64,000 nucleotides of DNA from Betaproteobacteria bacterium (GCA_016713305.1 JADJPK010000008.1:434001-498000); one strand, 5' to 3'. Positions 36,565-45,663 are shown, counted from the stretch's first letter. Program-made: numbers and translations. The notes: generated by a model not told the origin, from the letters alone.

Positions 36565-38700
36565 TCAGAACCTCCAGCGGCAGGCGACGAAGGTGTGGCG
36601 CTCGGGCATGGGGTAGTAGTTCGCGCTGTAGGCGATCGTCGCGTAAGGGCGGTCGAAGAGGTTGCGCACCCCGGCCGTCAACGTGAACGACCCGTTGTCG
36701 AATCGCAGCGTTGCATCGACGAGCGTGTGCGCCGGCAGCCGGGGAAACTGCGAATTGGTGAAATCGTTGCCATCGTAGCGCGAGCCGGTGTGGCGGTTCG
36801 TGAGCGTTGCCTGCCACCGTGGAAACGGGGACCACTCCAGATCCAGGAGCGCCGTGGTCCGTGGAACCAGAGGAATGTCGGTTCCCGTCCGGGCGAGCTT
36901 CGGCACGACGTAGCCCACGTTGGCCCGGACCGCCAACCGGCTCGTGGCGCTCCAGCGAAGTTCCGCCTCGCCCCCGAATCGTCGCGTGGGTTCCGCAAGA
37001 TTCCGATTGAGGCTGATGGCGCCGAACGCGTTGGAACCGAACGAGATCTCGTCGACGACGCGCATCAGGAACGCGGTGGCCGACAGTTCGACGCGCTCGC
37101 CGGGACGCGAACGGATCCCGGCCTCGAATGTCGTTCCATGCTGGGAGTGCAGGTCGGTCGTGGCGAGCAGCAGTTCGTCGAGATTCGGATTGCGGAAATG
37201 ACGAGTCGCGGAGGCGAACGCGGTAGTCCGGGCGTCCGGGCTCCAGGTGGCGCCCAGTTCGACCGCCATTTGCCGGGATTGGCGCCGTGCGAATCCCTGC
37301 GACCGGTATGCTTCGACGCAGTCCACCTGGCGGGTGACGGGGACGGGAATCAGGGTGACGCCGGGTCCGGGATCCACGTCCACCAGCGTGGTCTCGGTGA
37401 TGGTTCGGCAGCCCGACGCGATGTAGCGGGCATCGTCCGCACGGGATTCGTACCGGTCCAGCCGCAACCCTGCCTGGAGCGCCCATGCGGACGACAGGAC
37501 CGAGTTCAGCATGACGAACTGGGCGGTGGAATCGGCCGTGCCCGAGCGTCGTGTGGACGTCCCGATCAGGTTCTCGCCGTTCTCGCTTCGCGCATAGTCG
37601 GCGGAAAGTACTTCGATGCCGGCCGACAGCGCGTGGCTTCCGCCCAGCGCGTCGAAGCGCCGTTCGTAGCGCAGCAGGATGTCCTGCCGTCGCGACGTGA
37701 TGCGTGACCGCTGATTCTCCAATGGGATCCCCGCGTTGAATCCGATCACGTAGGGCGTCTTGCGGTCGCGGCCGGACCAGCGCAGTTCCACCGCGCCGCG
37801 CTCCCCCAGATCGGCGAGCATGTCGAGTTGCAGCCGCAGATCGTCGGTGCTGCTCTCGTCGAAGGGAGCGCTGGTGGAGCGTCGTTCCGCAGTGCCCGAA
37901 GAGAACGCGGCCGCGCTCACCGGGCCGGCCAGTCCGATCTCGTCGCGATGAGCGGCAGCACGTCCCTGGAAGGTGAGAAAGGACCACTGCCCTTGCGGCG
38001 TGTATCGCAGCGAGGCGGCGGCGTTGCGGGCGTCAAGATCCGAGTTGCGACGGAAGCCGTCCGTCCGGAACTCGTTCGCGTCGATGCGCCCCGACCAGCG
38101 ACCGGAACTGCCGCTTGCGGCGAGACGCAGTTCGCGGGTGCGGAAGGACTCGAACCGCGCGGATACTTCTCCGCCGTGGCCGAGCGGGCCACTGCGTTTC
38201 GTGAGGATGTGGATCACTCCGCCCACGGCGCCGTCGCCGAAGCGAACCGCCCCCCCACCCCGCAGGATCTCGATGCGTTCGATCTGGGAAAGCGGAATGG
38301 AGGCGAGGTCGGCGCCCGAAAGATCGGACTCGTTCAGGCGGACGCCATCGACGACCACCAGCACGTTGCTCGTGGAGGTCGCACCCATGCCGCGGATATC
38401 GATGGTTGCCTGCTTGTCGGTGCCGGAATAGCTCTGCAGGTTGACGTTGGCCTCGCGTGCCAGGAGTTCGGCCACCGTGACGGCCGAGGAACGCTCGATG
38501 TCCGCAGCGGTGATGATGGACAGGCTGTGCGGTGTGGTCCGAAGCGTGCCGTCGGCCGCCCGGGCCGAGACGACGACCTCGCGCATCTTGAACAGAGGCG
38601 ACTCGTCGTCAGCCCGGACTGCGGCCGGTCCCAGGCAGAGAATGGGCCCGACCGCAAGGACAGCCGCAACGGACCGGATCCGCCCGATGCGGCGAACCAT
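36565..38700 (-). CDS. TonB-dependent receptor, probable cobalamin transporter (BtuB-like)
   Basis: A 711-residue outer-membrane receptor with signal peptide, a TonB-box region (MREVVVSARAADG), a plug (SLSIITAADIERSSAVTVAE, KQATIDIRGMGATSTSNVLV, VVDGVRLNESDLSGADLASI, EILRGGGAVRFGDGAVGGVI) and a barrel ending with the terminal Phe of HTFVACRWRF. It is the third gene behind a cobalamin riboswitch at 40472–40676, so vitamin B12 or another corrinoid is the likely ligand. It is longer than E. coli BtuB. Its start lies three bases after the stop of the DUF4465 PEP-CTERM gene. No frame damage is seen here. Confidence 0.9.
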   Translation of the reverse strand: MVRRIGRIRSVAAVLAVGPILCLGPAAVRADDESPLFKMREVVVSARAADGTLRTTPHSLSIITAADIERSSAVTVAELLAREANVNLQSYSGTDKQATIDIRGMGATSTSNVLVVVDGVRLNESDLSGADLASIPLSQIERIEILRGGGAVRFGDGAVGGVIHILTKRSGPLGHGGEVSARFESFRTRELRLAASGSSGRWSGRIDANEFRTDGFRRNSDLDARNAAASLRYTPQGQWSFLTFQGRAAAHRDEIGLAGPVSAAAFSSGTAERRSTSAPFDESSTDDLRLQLDMLADLGERGAVELRWSGRDRKTPYVIGFNAGIPLENQRSRITSRRQDILLRYERRFDALGGSHALSAGIEVLSADYARSENGENLIGTSTRRSGTADSTAQFVMLNSVLSSAWALQAGLRLDRYESRADDARYIASGCRTITETTLVDVDPGPGVTLIPVPVTRQVDCVEAYRSQGFARRQSRQMAVELGATWSPDARTTAFASATRHFRNPNLDELLLATTDLHSQHGTTFEAGIRSRPGERVELSATAFLMRVVDEISFGSNAFGAISLNRNLAEPTRRFGGEAELRWSATSRLAVRANVGYVVPKLARTGTDIPLVPRTTALLDLEWSPFPRWQATLTNRHTGSRYDGNDFTNSQFPRLPAHTLVDATLRFDNGSFTLTAGVRNLFDRPYATIAYSANYYPMPERHTFVACRWRF

Positions 38701-38703
38701 CGG

Positions 38704-39482
38704 TCAGCGGCGGCGCGACACGCCGGCGGCCAGGATGACGACCCCAGCGTGAGGAGCACGGCAGTACCGGGTTCGGGGACGGCGGTCACGGTCAGGTCGT
38801 CGAGCGCGAAGTACGTGGGGGTGTTGATGCCGAAGTCACCCTTGTCGGACGAGTCCATGGAGAAGCTGAGCGAACTCACCATACCGAGGGACGTGAGGTC
38901 GATACGTTGCCAGCCTTCGAGGATGAAATCCGAACCGGAATCGTCGAACCGGTAGTCGGCCAGCGCGAGGACGACGGTTCCCGTGATGTGCCCGGCCACA
39001 TCGCGTCCTTGCACGGCGACTGTCAGGAAGTCGGGATCCGTGCCGCTCGGCCCGCCGAACTTCTTTGCAAAGCCGTCGCCCTGGAGCATCGAAAGGGCCG
39101 CGTAGGTCGTGACGGCAAGAGACGCCCCCTGCACGACGACCGGTGACGCGAAATCGATCGAAGGCGCCCCGACGTAGGCGATGCCGTACTGCGCCGAGCC
39201 TCCTTCTCCGCTCCCGGGCCAGGCACTGTACTGATTTGCCGGTCCCGCGGTCGTGCTGTCGGTGTGATTCGACACGGTCCAGCCGGACCAGCAGCAGCCA
39301 CCTCCCCAGTTCTCGAACTCATGATTGAAGGTGGCAGAACCGCTCGTGAAGGAGGTGGTGGCACCGGGCATGTAGACGCCCGTGGCGTCCAGGGCGAAGT
39401 CCTCGAAACCGATCGTTTCGGCAACGGCGGAACCGGTGACAAGAAATGCGGCGATCGCCGCGACGAAGTGCGAGATTTTCAT
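38704..39482 (-). CDS. DUF4465 PEP-CTERM surface protein, frameshift in sorting tag
   Basis: About 259 residues. A signal peptide (ending GSAVAE) is followed by a DUF4465 domain: FEDFALDATGVYMPGA, GGGCCWSGWTVSNHTDSTTA, NQYSAWPGSGEGGSAQYGIA, SMLQGDGFAKKFGG, LADYRFDDSG, DLTSLGMVSSLSFSMDSSDK and NTPTYFALDDLTV. The C-terminal tag is VPEPGTAVLLTLG and, after restoring one G in the GGGG run near 38750, VVILAAGVSRRR and a TGA at 38704–38706. Related DUF4465 proteins occur at B12-uptake loci in other phyla, to my recollection. Here it sits between another PEP-CTERM gene (21 bases upstream) and the TonB receptor (3 bases downstream), under a cobalamin riboswitch, so corrinoid binding is likely. Confidence 0.87.
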
Positions 39483-39503
39483 CGAAGGTCTCCCGGGAAC
39501 GTG

Positions 39504-40304
39504 TCAGGCCGCGTTGCGGCGGCGGGCAAAGCGGATGACGGCGACGACGGCCCCTGCGGCGAGGAGCCAGGCAGTCGAAGGTTCCGGCACGGCAGCGGCG
39601 TAGTGAATCACGCCGACACCGTCGAGATCGAATCCGCCACTGCCCGTCGTGGGCGTCGGGTCGTAGATGGGATTCGGGCCCCCGGCCACCGCGGGAAGAC
39701 TGTCGAGGGCAGAACCGTCTCCGACGATGTCGACGATGCGGACGAAACGGACGGCGTCGACATCGAGTCCCGGGACAGACTTGAGCAGATCCAGGTCGAA
39801 CGGCGTGCCGTAGCCCCCGCGGTACTTGCCCGCCAGACCGTCCAGATCGGTGGGGTCCAGGGTTCCGAAGGCGCCGATGGCGTTGGCGGTCAGCGAGAAC
39901 CCGGGGAAGCGGAAGAAGTTGGCACCATCGGATGAGACCTCTACCCAGGCCAGTTCGAGGAAGGTGTCGCTGAAGCTGTTCTCGAAGACGGCGAAATCCG
40001 CGCCGGCGCCGTTCAGGATCGCGCCGGAAAACGTCAGGGTGATGCGCCCCGAATCGCCCAGCGACACGACATCGGTCGGGTTGCCGCTTGCGGCACCCAG
40101 TGCCTTCTGGGGGGTCTTGAACGTGTCCGAGACATTCGCACCGGGCAGATAGTCGAGGTAACCGGTGGCCCAGGCGGAGATGGAAGGATCCGCGGCCGCA
40201 AGGGCAGTGGAATCCGGCTGACCCGCCGCCGGAGCGTAGGGCCCTGCCACGGCCAACGGGGACGACAGGAGCGCGAGGAACAACAGACTCTTGGGTAACG
40301 CCAT
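39504..40304 (-). CDS. PEP-CTERM surface protein, first gene of riboswitch operon
   Basis: A 266-residue protein with a signal peptide (MALPKSLLFLALLSSPLAVA), a beta-rich domain (DSGRITLTFSGAILNGAGAD, FAVFENSFSDTFLELAWVEV, SSDGANFFRFPGFSLT, LAGKYRGGYGTPFDLDLLKS, VRFVRIVDIVGDG, GSGGFDLDGVGVIHYA) and a PEP-CTERM tag (VPEPSTAWLLAAGAVVAVIR, then FARRRNAA). The SD AGGGAGAG precedes the ATG. The domain belongs to a family of secreted proteins whose members end 'GFDLDAVGVLH'; its ligand is not known to me. Being the first gene after the cobalamin riboswitch, it is probably a surface corrinoid-capture or presentation protein for the receptor. Confidence 0.88.
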   Translation of the reverse strand: MALPKSLLFLALLSSPLAVAGPYAPAAGQPDSTALAAADPSISAWATGYLDYLPGANVSDTFKTPQKALGAASGNPTDVVSLGDSGRITLTFSGAILNGAGADFAVFENSFSDTFLELAWVEVSSDGANFFRFPGFSLTANAIGAFGTLDPTDLDGLAGKYRGGYGTPFDLDLLKSVPGLDVDAVRFVRIVDIVGDGSALDSLPAVAGGPNPIYDPTPTTGSGGFDLDGVGVIHYAAAVPEPSTAWLLAAGAVVAVIRFARRRNAA

Positions 40305-40861
40305 TGCAGACTCTCCCTGGCGCAGGGAAGTGCGCCGTCAGGTTGGGAAAGCACCTGCTGCCGATTGGAGAAGAAGTGAGGACACCGCAGAACCGCGATA
40401 GCCCGGGGAACGAACGGATGACGAGGGCTGGCCAGGATGTCGCCACTGCATCGCCGCCCTCCGCAGCCGCCGGTGCGCTGAGTCAGGCCGGTCTCCGGGC
40501 TTGCGAGGGTGACGGGCGATCCGCCTTCCCATGCCCGAGGACACAGTGGCGCAGAGGATCGCCCCGACTCGCTTACCGTTGCGGGGGCAGCGCCGGATTC
40601 GCGACAGTGTGGAGACACCGTAACGCCCACCGGACTTCCCGTTTCACTCGAACGGACGGTCGCCCGCTCAAGCACCTGACAAGCAGGGAGCGTAATGCGG
40701 CCATTCCGTGCACGTCAAGTTTCCGGTGTAGCGAGGACAGGAGCCGATGGAGAAGAGCAATCGCGGCGGCTTCAGGCATCATACGCGCCGCCCGCGGCGA
40801 CGCGGCGCAGAGCGGATCGCAGATTCCGCAGCCAATTTCAAGGAACCGTTCGGAGGATCTC
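40305..40861. other. Divergent intergenic region with riboswitch
   Basis: A 557-base region between the leftward B12-type operon and the rightward amtB. Its centre (40472–40676) is a cobalamin riboswitch for the leftward genes. 40305–40471 should be its expression platform and leader. 40677–40861 should hold both promoters, but I could not define boxes; no sigma-54 consensus is seen before amtB. Confidence 0.6.
40472..40676 (-). ncRNA. Cobalamin (B12) riboswitch
   Basis: Read on the minus strand, the conserved core is nearly complete. The order is: AACGGGAAGTCCGGTG (40628–40643), AATCCGG (40593–40599), CCCCCGCAACGGTAAGCGAG (40568–40587), the GGGAAGGCGG element (40521–40530) and the B12 box GCCCGGAGACCGGCC (40486–40500). 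The outer stem P1 is closed by GGTGC (40672–40676) and GCACC (40472–40476). Adenosylcobalamin binding normally shuts off expression of genes downstream. Those are two PEP-CTERM genes and a TonB receptor. About 165 bases of leader separate the aptamer from the first start codon. Confidence 0.95.
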
Positions 40862-42061
40862 GTGGAAGCTGCACGCCATCAGGATGTGCTTTTCGTTCTA
40901 TTGGGGGCTGTCATGGTGCTGGCCATGCACGCCGGGTTTGCGTTCCTGGAACTGGGAACGGTGCGCGGCAAGAATCAGGTGAACGCGCTGGTCAAGATAC
41001 TGGCGGACTTCGCCATGTCGACGCTCGCCTACTTCTTCGTCGGGTACGGGGTTGCCTACGGGACCGGCTTCCTCGTGGGCGCCGATACGCTGGCCATGGC
41101 CAACGGCTACGAGCTGACCAAGTTCTTCTTCCTGCTGACCTTTGCCGCCGCAATCCCGGCCATCGTTTCCGGTGGCATCGCCGAACGTGCCCGCTTCTAT
41201 CCGCAGCTGGTCGCCACGGCCCTGATCGTCGGCGCCGTCTATCCGTTCTTCGAGGGCATCGCCTGGAATGGGCGCTTCGGTATCCAGGACGTTCTCGCGT
41301 CGAACTTCGGCGCTGCGTTCCACGACTTTGCGGGTTCGGTGGTGGTGCACGCGGTCGGCGGCTGGATCGGCCTGATCGCCGTCGTCTTCCTCGGCGCCCG
41401 GCGGGGCCGCTACAACAAGGACGGCGGGGTGTCGTCCCACCCGCCGTCGTCCATTCCCTTCCTCGCGCTCGGCGCGTGGATACTGACGGTGGGCTGGTTC
41501 GGGTTCAATGTGATGTCGGCGCAGACGCTGGACAAGATCAGCGGCCTCGTAGCTGTGAATTCCCTGATGGCCATGGTCGGCGGGACGCTCGTGGCACTGG
41601 TGGTCGGCCGCAACGACCCGGGCTTCGTGCACAACGGGCCGCTTGCGGGCCTGGTGGCCGTGTGCGCAGGGTCGGACCTCATGCATCCGGTCGGGGCGCT
41701 CTTCACCGGAGGAGTGGCCGGGGCCCTGTTCGTGCTTCTTTTTCCCGTGGTGCAGAACCGCTGGAAGATCGACGATGTCCTGGGAGTGTGGCCACTCCAC
41801 GGCCTGTGCGGTGCCTGGGGGGGGCTGGCCGCAGGCATCTTCGGGACCAAGGCGTTCGGCGGGCTGGGCGGAGTCAGTTTCATCTCGCAACTCATCGGAA
41901 CCGGCATCGGGATCGGGGTGGCCCTGGTGGGCGGCGTGATCGTCTACGGCGGGCTCAAGCGCGTGGTCGGCATCCGCCTGGACCAGGAAAGCGAATTCAA
42001 TGGCGCGGACTTGAGCGTGCACAAGATCTCCGCGACGCCGGAGCGCGATCCTGTGCTTTGA
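40862..42061 (+). CDS. amtB: Ammonium transporter AmtB
   Basis: A 399-residue protein with about eleven membrane helices. Conserved Amt features are present: FHDFAGSVVVHAVGGWIGLI (the structural Asp and first pore His), PLHGLCGAWGGLAAGIFG (second pore His region) and LAGLVAVCAGSDLMHPVGAL. It conducts ammonium into the cell. The GTG at 40862 is preferred because GGAGG lies six bases upstream and the protein starts at its first helix; the open frame continues upstream only through unstructured sequence. There is no adjacent glnK, which usually accompanies amtB. An exporter operon begins 42 bases downstream and may be co-transcribed. Confidence 0.94.
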   Translation: MEAARHQDVLFVLLGAVMVLAMHAGFAFLELGTVRGKNQVNALVKILADFAMSTLAYFFVGYGVAYGTGFLVGADTLAMANGYELTKFFFLLTFAAAIPAIVSGGIAERARFYPQLVATALIVGAVYPFFEGIAWNGRFGIQDVLASNFGAAFHDFAGSVVVHAVGGWIGLIAVVFLGARRGRYNKDGGVSSHPPSSIPFLALGAWILTVGWFGFNVMSAQTLDKISGLVAVNSLMAMVGGTLVALVVGRNDPGFVHNGPLAGLVAVCAGSDLMHPVGALFTGGVAGALFVLLFPVVQNRWKIDDVLGVWPLHGLCGAWGGLAAGIFGTKAFGGLGGVSFISQLIGTGIGIGVALVGGVIVYGGLKRVVGIRLDQESEFNGADLSVHKISATPERDPVL

Positions 42062-42103
42062 CGAAATCGCGGCCCGCGGGCCGCTTGTCTCTGGAGCGAA
42101 CGT

Positions 42104-43330
42104 TTGGCGGAACACGACCTGTCGAAACTGAAGCTGTCGCGTGGTGCGGACGGAATGCTGGCGACGAAACGCCGGCCCTGGCGCAGGTTCGTGGTACCGG
42201 TGCTGCTGATCGCCGCGGCGATCGCCGGAGGCGGCTACGCCATGCGCGCGATGCGTGACGCCCCGGTTGCCGTCGAGCAGGCCACGGTGACCACCGCGTA
42301 TCCGTACCAGGCGTTCGCCGCCCTGACAGCCACGGGATACGTGGTCGCCCAGCGCAAGGCGGCCGTGGCGTCCAAGGCGACCGGCCGGCTGGAATGGCTG
42401 GGTGTGGCCGAAGGCAGCCGCGTGCGCAAGGGCGAGGTGATCGCGCGGCTGGAAAGCAGCGACGTCGCGGCCACCCGCGACCAGGCGGCCGCCAGTCTCA
42501 AGGTCACCCGGGCCAACGTGGAACAGTCCCGGGTGGAACTGGACGAGGCGCGCCGGGAGCTCGCCCGTGCTGCCGAGCTGCTGCGCCAGAAGTTCGTCTC
42601 GGAGTCCGTGTACGACCAGGCCCGGGCGCGGGTGGACAAGGCAGCCGCCGGCTTGCGTTCGCTCGAGGCCTCCGTCGCCGTCGCGCAGGCGAACCTTCGC
42701 GCGGCGGAGGTGAGCGTCGAGCAGACGCTGATCCGCGCTCCGTTCGACGGCGTGGTGCTGACCAAGAGTGCGAACGTGGGCGATGTCGTGACGCCATTCT
42801 CGTCGGCCATGGACGCGAAGGGCGCCGTCGTCAGCATGGCGGACATGAGCACGCTGGAGGTGGAGGCCGATGTTTCCGAATCCAGCCTCGCGAAGGTCAG
42901 GCTGGAACAGCCCGTGGAGATCGAGCTGGATGCGCTTCCGGACAGGCGGTTCCGTGGTGTCGTGTCCCGCATGGTGCCGACCGTGGACCGGTCGAAGGCC
43001 ACGGTGATGACCAAGATCCGTTTCGTCGACATCGATCCGCGTGTGCTGCCGGAGATGAGCGCCAAGGCGATCTTCCTGACGCAGCCGGTGACGGACGCGC
43101 AGCGCGAGCCGCGCACGGCGGTCAATCCGGCCGCGGTGGTCAAGCGCGACGGGCGCGACGTCGCCTTCGTGGTGGAGGACGGCACGGTGCGCCGGCGAGA
43201 CGTCCGGAGAGGGCAGAAGGTCGGCGACCTGGTCGAGATCGCGGACGGACTCGCGCCCGGTGACAAGGTGGTCCTGAATCCGGCCGACAAGCTCGCGGAC
43301 GGCAACAAGGTGAAGCCGGCCGCCAAGTGA
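42104..43330 (+). CDS. HlyD/MacA-type periplasmic adaptor subunit
   Basis: A 408-residue membrane-fusion protein beginning at a TTG codon with GGAG eight bases upstream. It has one N-terminal membrane helix (FVVPVLLIAAAIAGGGYAM), a lipoyl/barrel-sandwich half (ATGYVVAQRKAAVASKATGR, EWLGVAEGSRVRKGEVIARL), a long coiled-coil hairpin (EQSRVELDEARRELARAAEL) and the return half (IRAPFDGVVLTKSANVGDVV), then beta-barrel domains. It should link an inner-membrane ABC exporter to an outer-membrane channel. Its stop overlaps the ATPase start (GTGA). The cargo is unknown. Confidence 0.92.
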   Translation: MAEHDLSKLKLSRGADGMLATKRRPWRRFVVPVLLIAAAIAGGGYAMRAMRDAPVAVEQATVTTAYPYQAFAALTATGYVVAQRKAAVASKATGRLEWLGVAEGSRVRKGEVIARLESSDVAATRDQAAASLKVTRANVEQSRVELDEARRELARAAELLRQKFVSESVYDQARARVDKAAAGLRSLEASVAVAQANLRAAEVSVEQTLIRAPFDGVVLTKSANVGDVVTPFSSAMDAKGAVVSMADMSTLEVEADVSESSLAKVRLEQPVEIELDALPDRRFRGVVSRMVPTVDRSKATVMTKIRFVDIDPRVLPEMSAKAIFLTQPVTDAQREPRTAVNPAAVVKRDGRDVAFVVEDGTVRRRDVRRGQKVGDLVEIADGLAPGDKVVLNPADKLADGNKVKPAAK

Positions 43331-44019
43331 ACGACAGGGCGCAACCGCTGGTGGAAATCCGCAAGCTGGCGAAATCGTATCGCCGTGGCGGACAGTCCGT
43401 GCCGGTTCTGCAGGATCTGGACCTCGATATCGGTGCGGGCGATTTCCTGGCCCTGATGGGTCCCTCCGGTTCGGGCAAGAGCACGCTCCTCAACCTGATC
43501 GCCGGCATAGACAAGCCGGACACCGGCACGTTGAAGGTCGATGGCGTGGATATCACCCAGCTGGGCGAGGCCGATCTCGCGCGGTGGCGCGCGCACCATG
43601 TCGGCTTCATCTTCCAGTTCTACAACCTCATGCCCGTGCTCACCGCGCGGGAGAACGTGGAACTCCCGCTGCTGCTCACCCCGCTCGGCCGCGGCGAACG
43701 GCGCGAACGGGCCGAGATGGCGCTTGGCATGGTGGGGCTCGCAGACCGTCTGGATCACGATCCCTCCGAACTCTCCGGCGGGCAGCAGCAGCGCGTGGCG
43801 ATCGCACGCGCCATCATCTCGGATCCCACGTTGCTCGTCGCCGACGAACCGACCGGGGATCTGGACCGCGTATCCGCCGGGGAGATCCTCGACCTGATGG
43901 GCCAGCTCAACGCCGAACTGGGAAAGACGATCATCATGGTTACGCACGATCAGCGTGCGGCCGAGCGGGCGCACTCCATCGTCAATCTGGAAAAGGGGGC
44001 CATAGAACGGACGGGTTAG
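43327..44019 (+). CDS. ABC transporter ATP-binding protein (MacB/LolD type)
   Basis: A 230-residue ATPase with Walker A GPSGSGKSTLL, the Q-loop in VGFIFQFYNLMPVLTA, signature ELSGGQQQRVAIARA, Walker B LLVADEPTGDLD and the H-loop in IIMVTHDQ. The NLMPVLTARENVELPLLL block is typical of the LolD/MacB/FtsE group that powers FtsX-like permeases. Two such permeases follow. The gene starts at a GTG overlapping the adaptor stop. The first permease gene is separated by 495 bases filled with palindromic repeats. Confidence 0.95.
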   Translation: MNDRAQPLVEIRKLAKSYRRGGQSVPVLQDLDLDIGAGDFLALMGPSGSGKSTLLNLIAGIDKPDTGTLKVDGVDITQLGEADLARWRAHHVGFIFQFYNLMPVLTARENVELPLLLTPLGRGERRERAEMALGMVGLADRLDHDPSELSGGQQQRVAIARAIISDPTLLVADEPTGDLDRVSAGEILDLMGQLNAELGKTIIMVTHDQRAAERAHSIVNLEKGAIERTG

Positions 44020-44133
44020 AGAATGCGCGAGTGGAGAACGCGCGGTGCCGCATGGACGTGAGGCACGTCGCAACGGACCGGCGCGCGGCGCAGGGGTCCT
44101 TCGGGTGGACGATAGGGGGGCGCTATCCAAACC

Positions 44134-44442
44134 CATCCTCACCCCCGCCCCTCTACGCCACCCCAGAAAGTCTTGCGACTTTCCGGGGGCCCCGGCCGAA
44201 GGAGAGGGGAGTATCTGCGCTGCGCGCTTCTCGGACTGCCCATCCTCACCCCCGCCCCTCTACGTCACCCCAGAAAGTCTTGCGACTTTCCGGGGGCCCG
44301 CCGGAGGGGGGGGGGGCCCCGCGGGGCGGGGGGCGCCCCCCCCCCCCCTCACCCCCGCCCCTCTGCGCCACCCCAGAAAGTCTGCGACTTTTCCGGGGGC
44401 CCCGGATTTCCACCCCAGAAAGTCTCGCGACTTTCCAGGGGG
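44134..44442. repeat. Four-copy palindromic repeat array within ABC operon
   Basis: Four copies of a hairpin-forming core lie at 44161–44189, 44268–44296, 44371–44399 and 44413–44442. Each has the arms CCCCAGAAAGTC and GACTTTCCGGGG around TTGC or a near variant, giving an 11-bp stem with one mismatch. The first three follow a pyrimidine-rich leader, CTCACCCCCGCCCCTCT, and copies 1 and 2 are 107 bases apart including it. A G/C homopolymer tract (44305–44348) separates copies 2 and 3 and is likely to be miscalled. It lies in the 495-base gap between the ATPase and the first permease. I see no gene here. It may be a REP-like element or a regulator of downstream expression. Confidence 0.8.
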
Positions 44443-44514
44443 CCCCGGACGGAAGGAGCGGGCAGGTACTTTTGCTACGCACCGCTCGGATCACCCACCG
44501 CGGCCGTGCATGCC

Positions 44515-45663
44515 ATGTTCCTCCGCCTGACTCTGAAGAACGCCCTTCGCCACCGGCTGCGCACGTCGCTGACGGTGCTGGGGATCTTCATCGCGATATT
44601 GGCCTTCGGTCTGCTGGCCACCGTCGTGGAGGCCTGGTATGCGGGGGCGGACAACGCCTCGTCGACGCGCCTTGTCACGCGCAACTCGATATCGCTGGTG
44701 TTTCCCCTGCCCATCACCTACCGCGAGAAGTTGCGCCAGGTGGAGGGAGTCACCGGTGTGTCGACGGCCAACTGGTTCGGGGGCGTCTACATCTCGGAGA
44801 AGAACTTCTTTCCGCAGTTCGCCGTGGACGGAGAGACGTACTTTCGCCTTTATCCTGAGTATCTGGTTTCCGAAGCCGCGCTGAAGGATTTCATGCGGGA
44901 CAGGAAGGGCGCGATCGTCGGCCGCAAGCTCGCGACGACCTACGGCTGGAAAGTGGGGGACGTCGTGCCTCTGCGGGGCACCATCTACGCCGGCAACTGG
45001 GAGTTCGTGGTGCGCGGCATCTACGACGGACGCGAGACGAAGACGGACACCTCGCAGTTTTTCTTCCACTGGGAATACCTCAACGAGAACGTCAAGAGGC
45101 TCTTTCCCCGCCGGGCCAACACCGTGGGGGTCTACGTGCTGGGCATCGACGATCCGGATCGCGCGGCAGACGTGTCGCGGATCATCGACGCGCAGTTCCG
45201 CAACTCCCTGGCCGAAACGCTCACCGAGACGGAGAAGGCGTTCCAGCTCGGTTTCGTGGCCATGACCGAGGCGATCGTCGTGGCCATCCGCATCGTTTCG
45301 TATCTGGTCATCTTCATCATCATGGCCGTGATGGCCAATACGATGGCCATGAGCGCGCGCGAACGGCTGTCGGAGTATGCGACCCTGAAGGCGCTGGGGT
45401 TCCAGCCCGGGTGGGTGGGCGTGCTGGTGCTCGGCGAGTCCTTGCTCATCGCGCTGACGGGCGGCGCGCTCGGTGTCGCCGCGACGTTTCCCGTCGCCCG
45501 GCAGTTCGCGATCACCATGGGAACCTTGTTCCCGGTGTTTCATGTCTCCGGCCGGACCGTGATCCTGCAACTCGCTTGTGCCGCCGTGATTGGCGTCGTG
45601 GCGGCGGTTGCGCCCGCCATCCGCGCGGGGCGCGTGCGCATCGCGGAAGGATTGCGCGCGTGA
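44515..45663 (+). CDS. FtsX-type ABC permease
   Basis: A 382-residue permease with the MacB/FtsX layout: one N-terminal helix (TSLTVLGIFIAILAFGLLAT), a large periplasmic domain (residues ~45–265) and three C-terminal helices (YLVIFIIMAVMANTMAMSAR, VLVLGESLLIALTGGALGVA, LQLACAAVIGVVAAVAPAIR). The SEYATLKALGFQPG segment is the coupling motif. ATG 44515 begins the protein right before the first helix. The upstream open frame runs through the repeat array and is not coding. It pairs with the second permease at 45719. Confidence 0.9.
   Translation: MFLRLTLKNALRHRLRTSLTVLGIFIAILAFGLLATVVEAWYAGADNASSTRLVTRNSISLVFPLPITYREKLRQVEGVTGVSTANWFGGVYISEKNFFPQFAVDGETYFRLYPEYLVSEAALKDFMRDRKGAIVGRKLATTYGWKVGDVVPLRGTIYAGNWEFVVRGIYDGRETKTDTSQFFFHWEYLNENVKRLFPRRANTVGVYVLGIDDPDRAADVSRIIDAQFRNSLAETLTETEKAFQLGFVAMTEAIVVAIRIVSYLVIFIIMAVMANTMAMSARERLSEYATLKALGFQPGWVGVLVLGESLLIALTGGALGVAATFPVARQFAITMGTLFPVFHVSGRTVILQLACAAVIGVVAAVAPAIRAGRVRIAEGLRA

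Noticed and set aside
40680..40861. Nitrogen-regulated (sigma-54) promoter for amtB
   Set aside because: No TGGCAC-N5-TTGC sequence is found, and glnK is absent, so regulation by NtrC cannot be supported here.
44134..44442. Repeat array considered as a CRISPR
   Set aside because: Repeats are strongly palindromic, unevenly spaced (107, 103 and 42 bases) with related sequence between them, and there are no cas genes.
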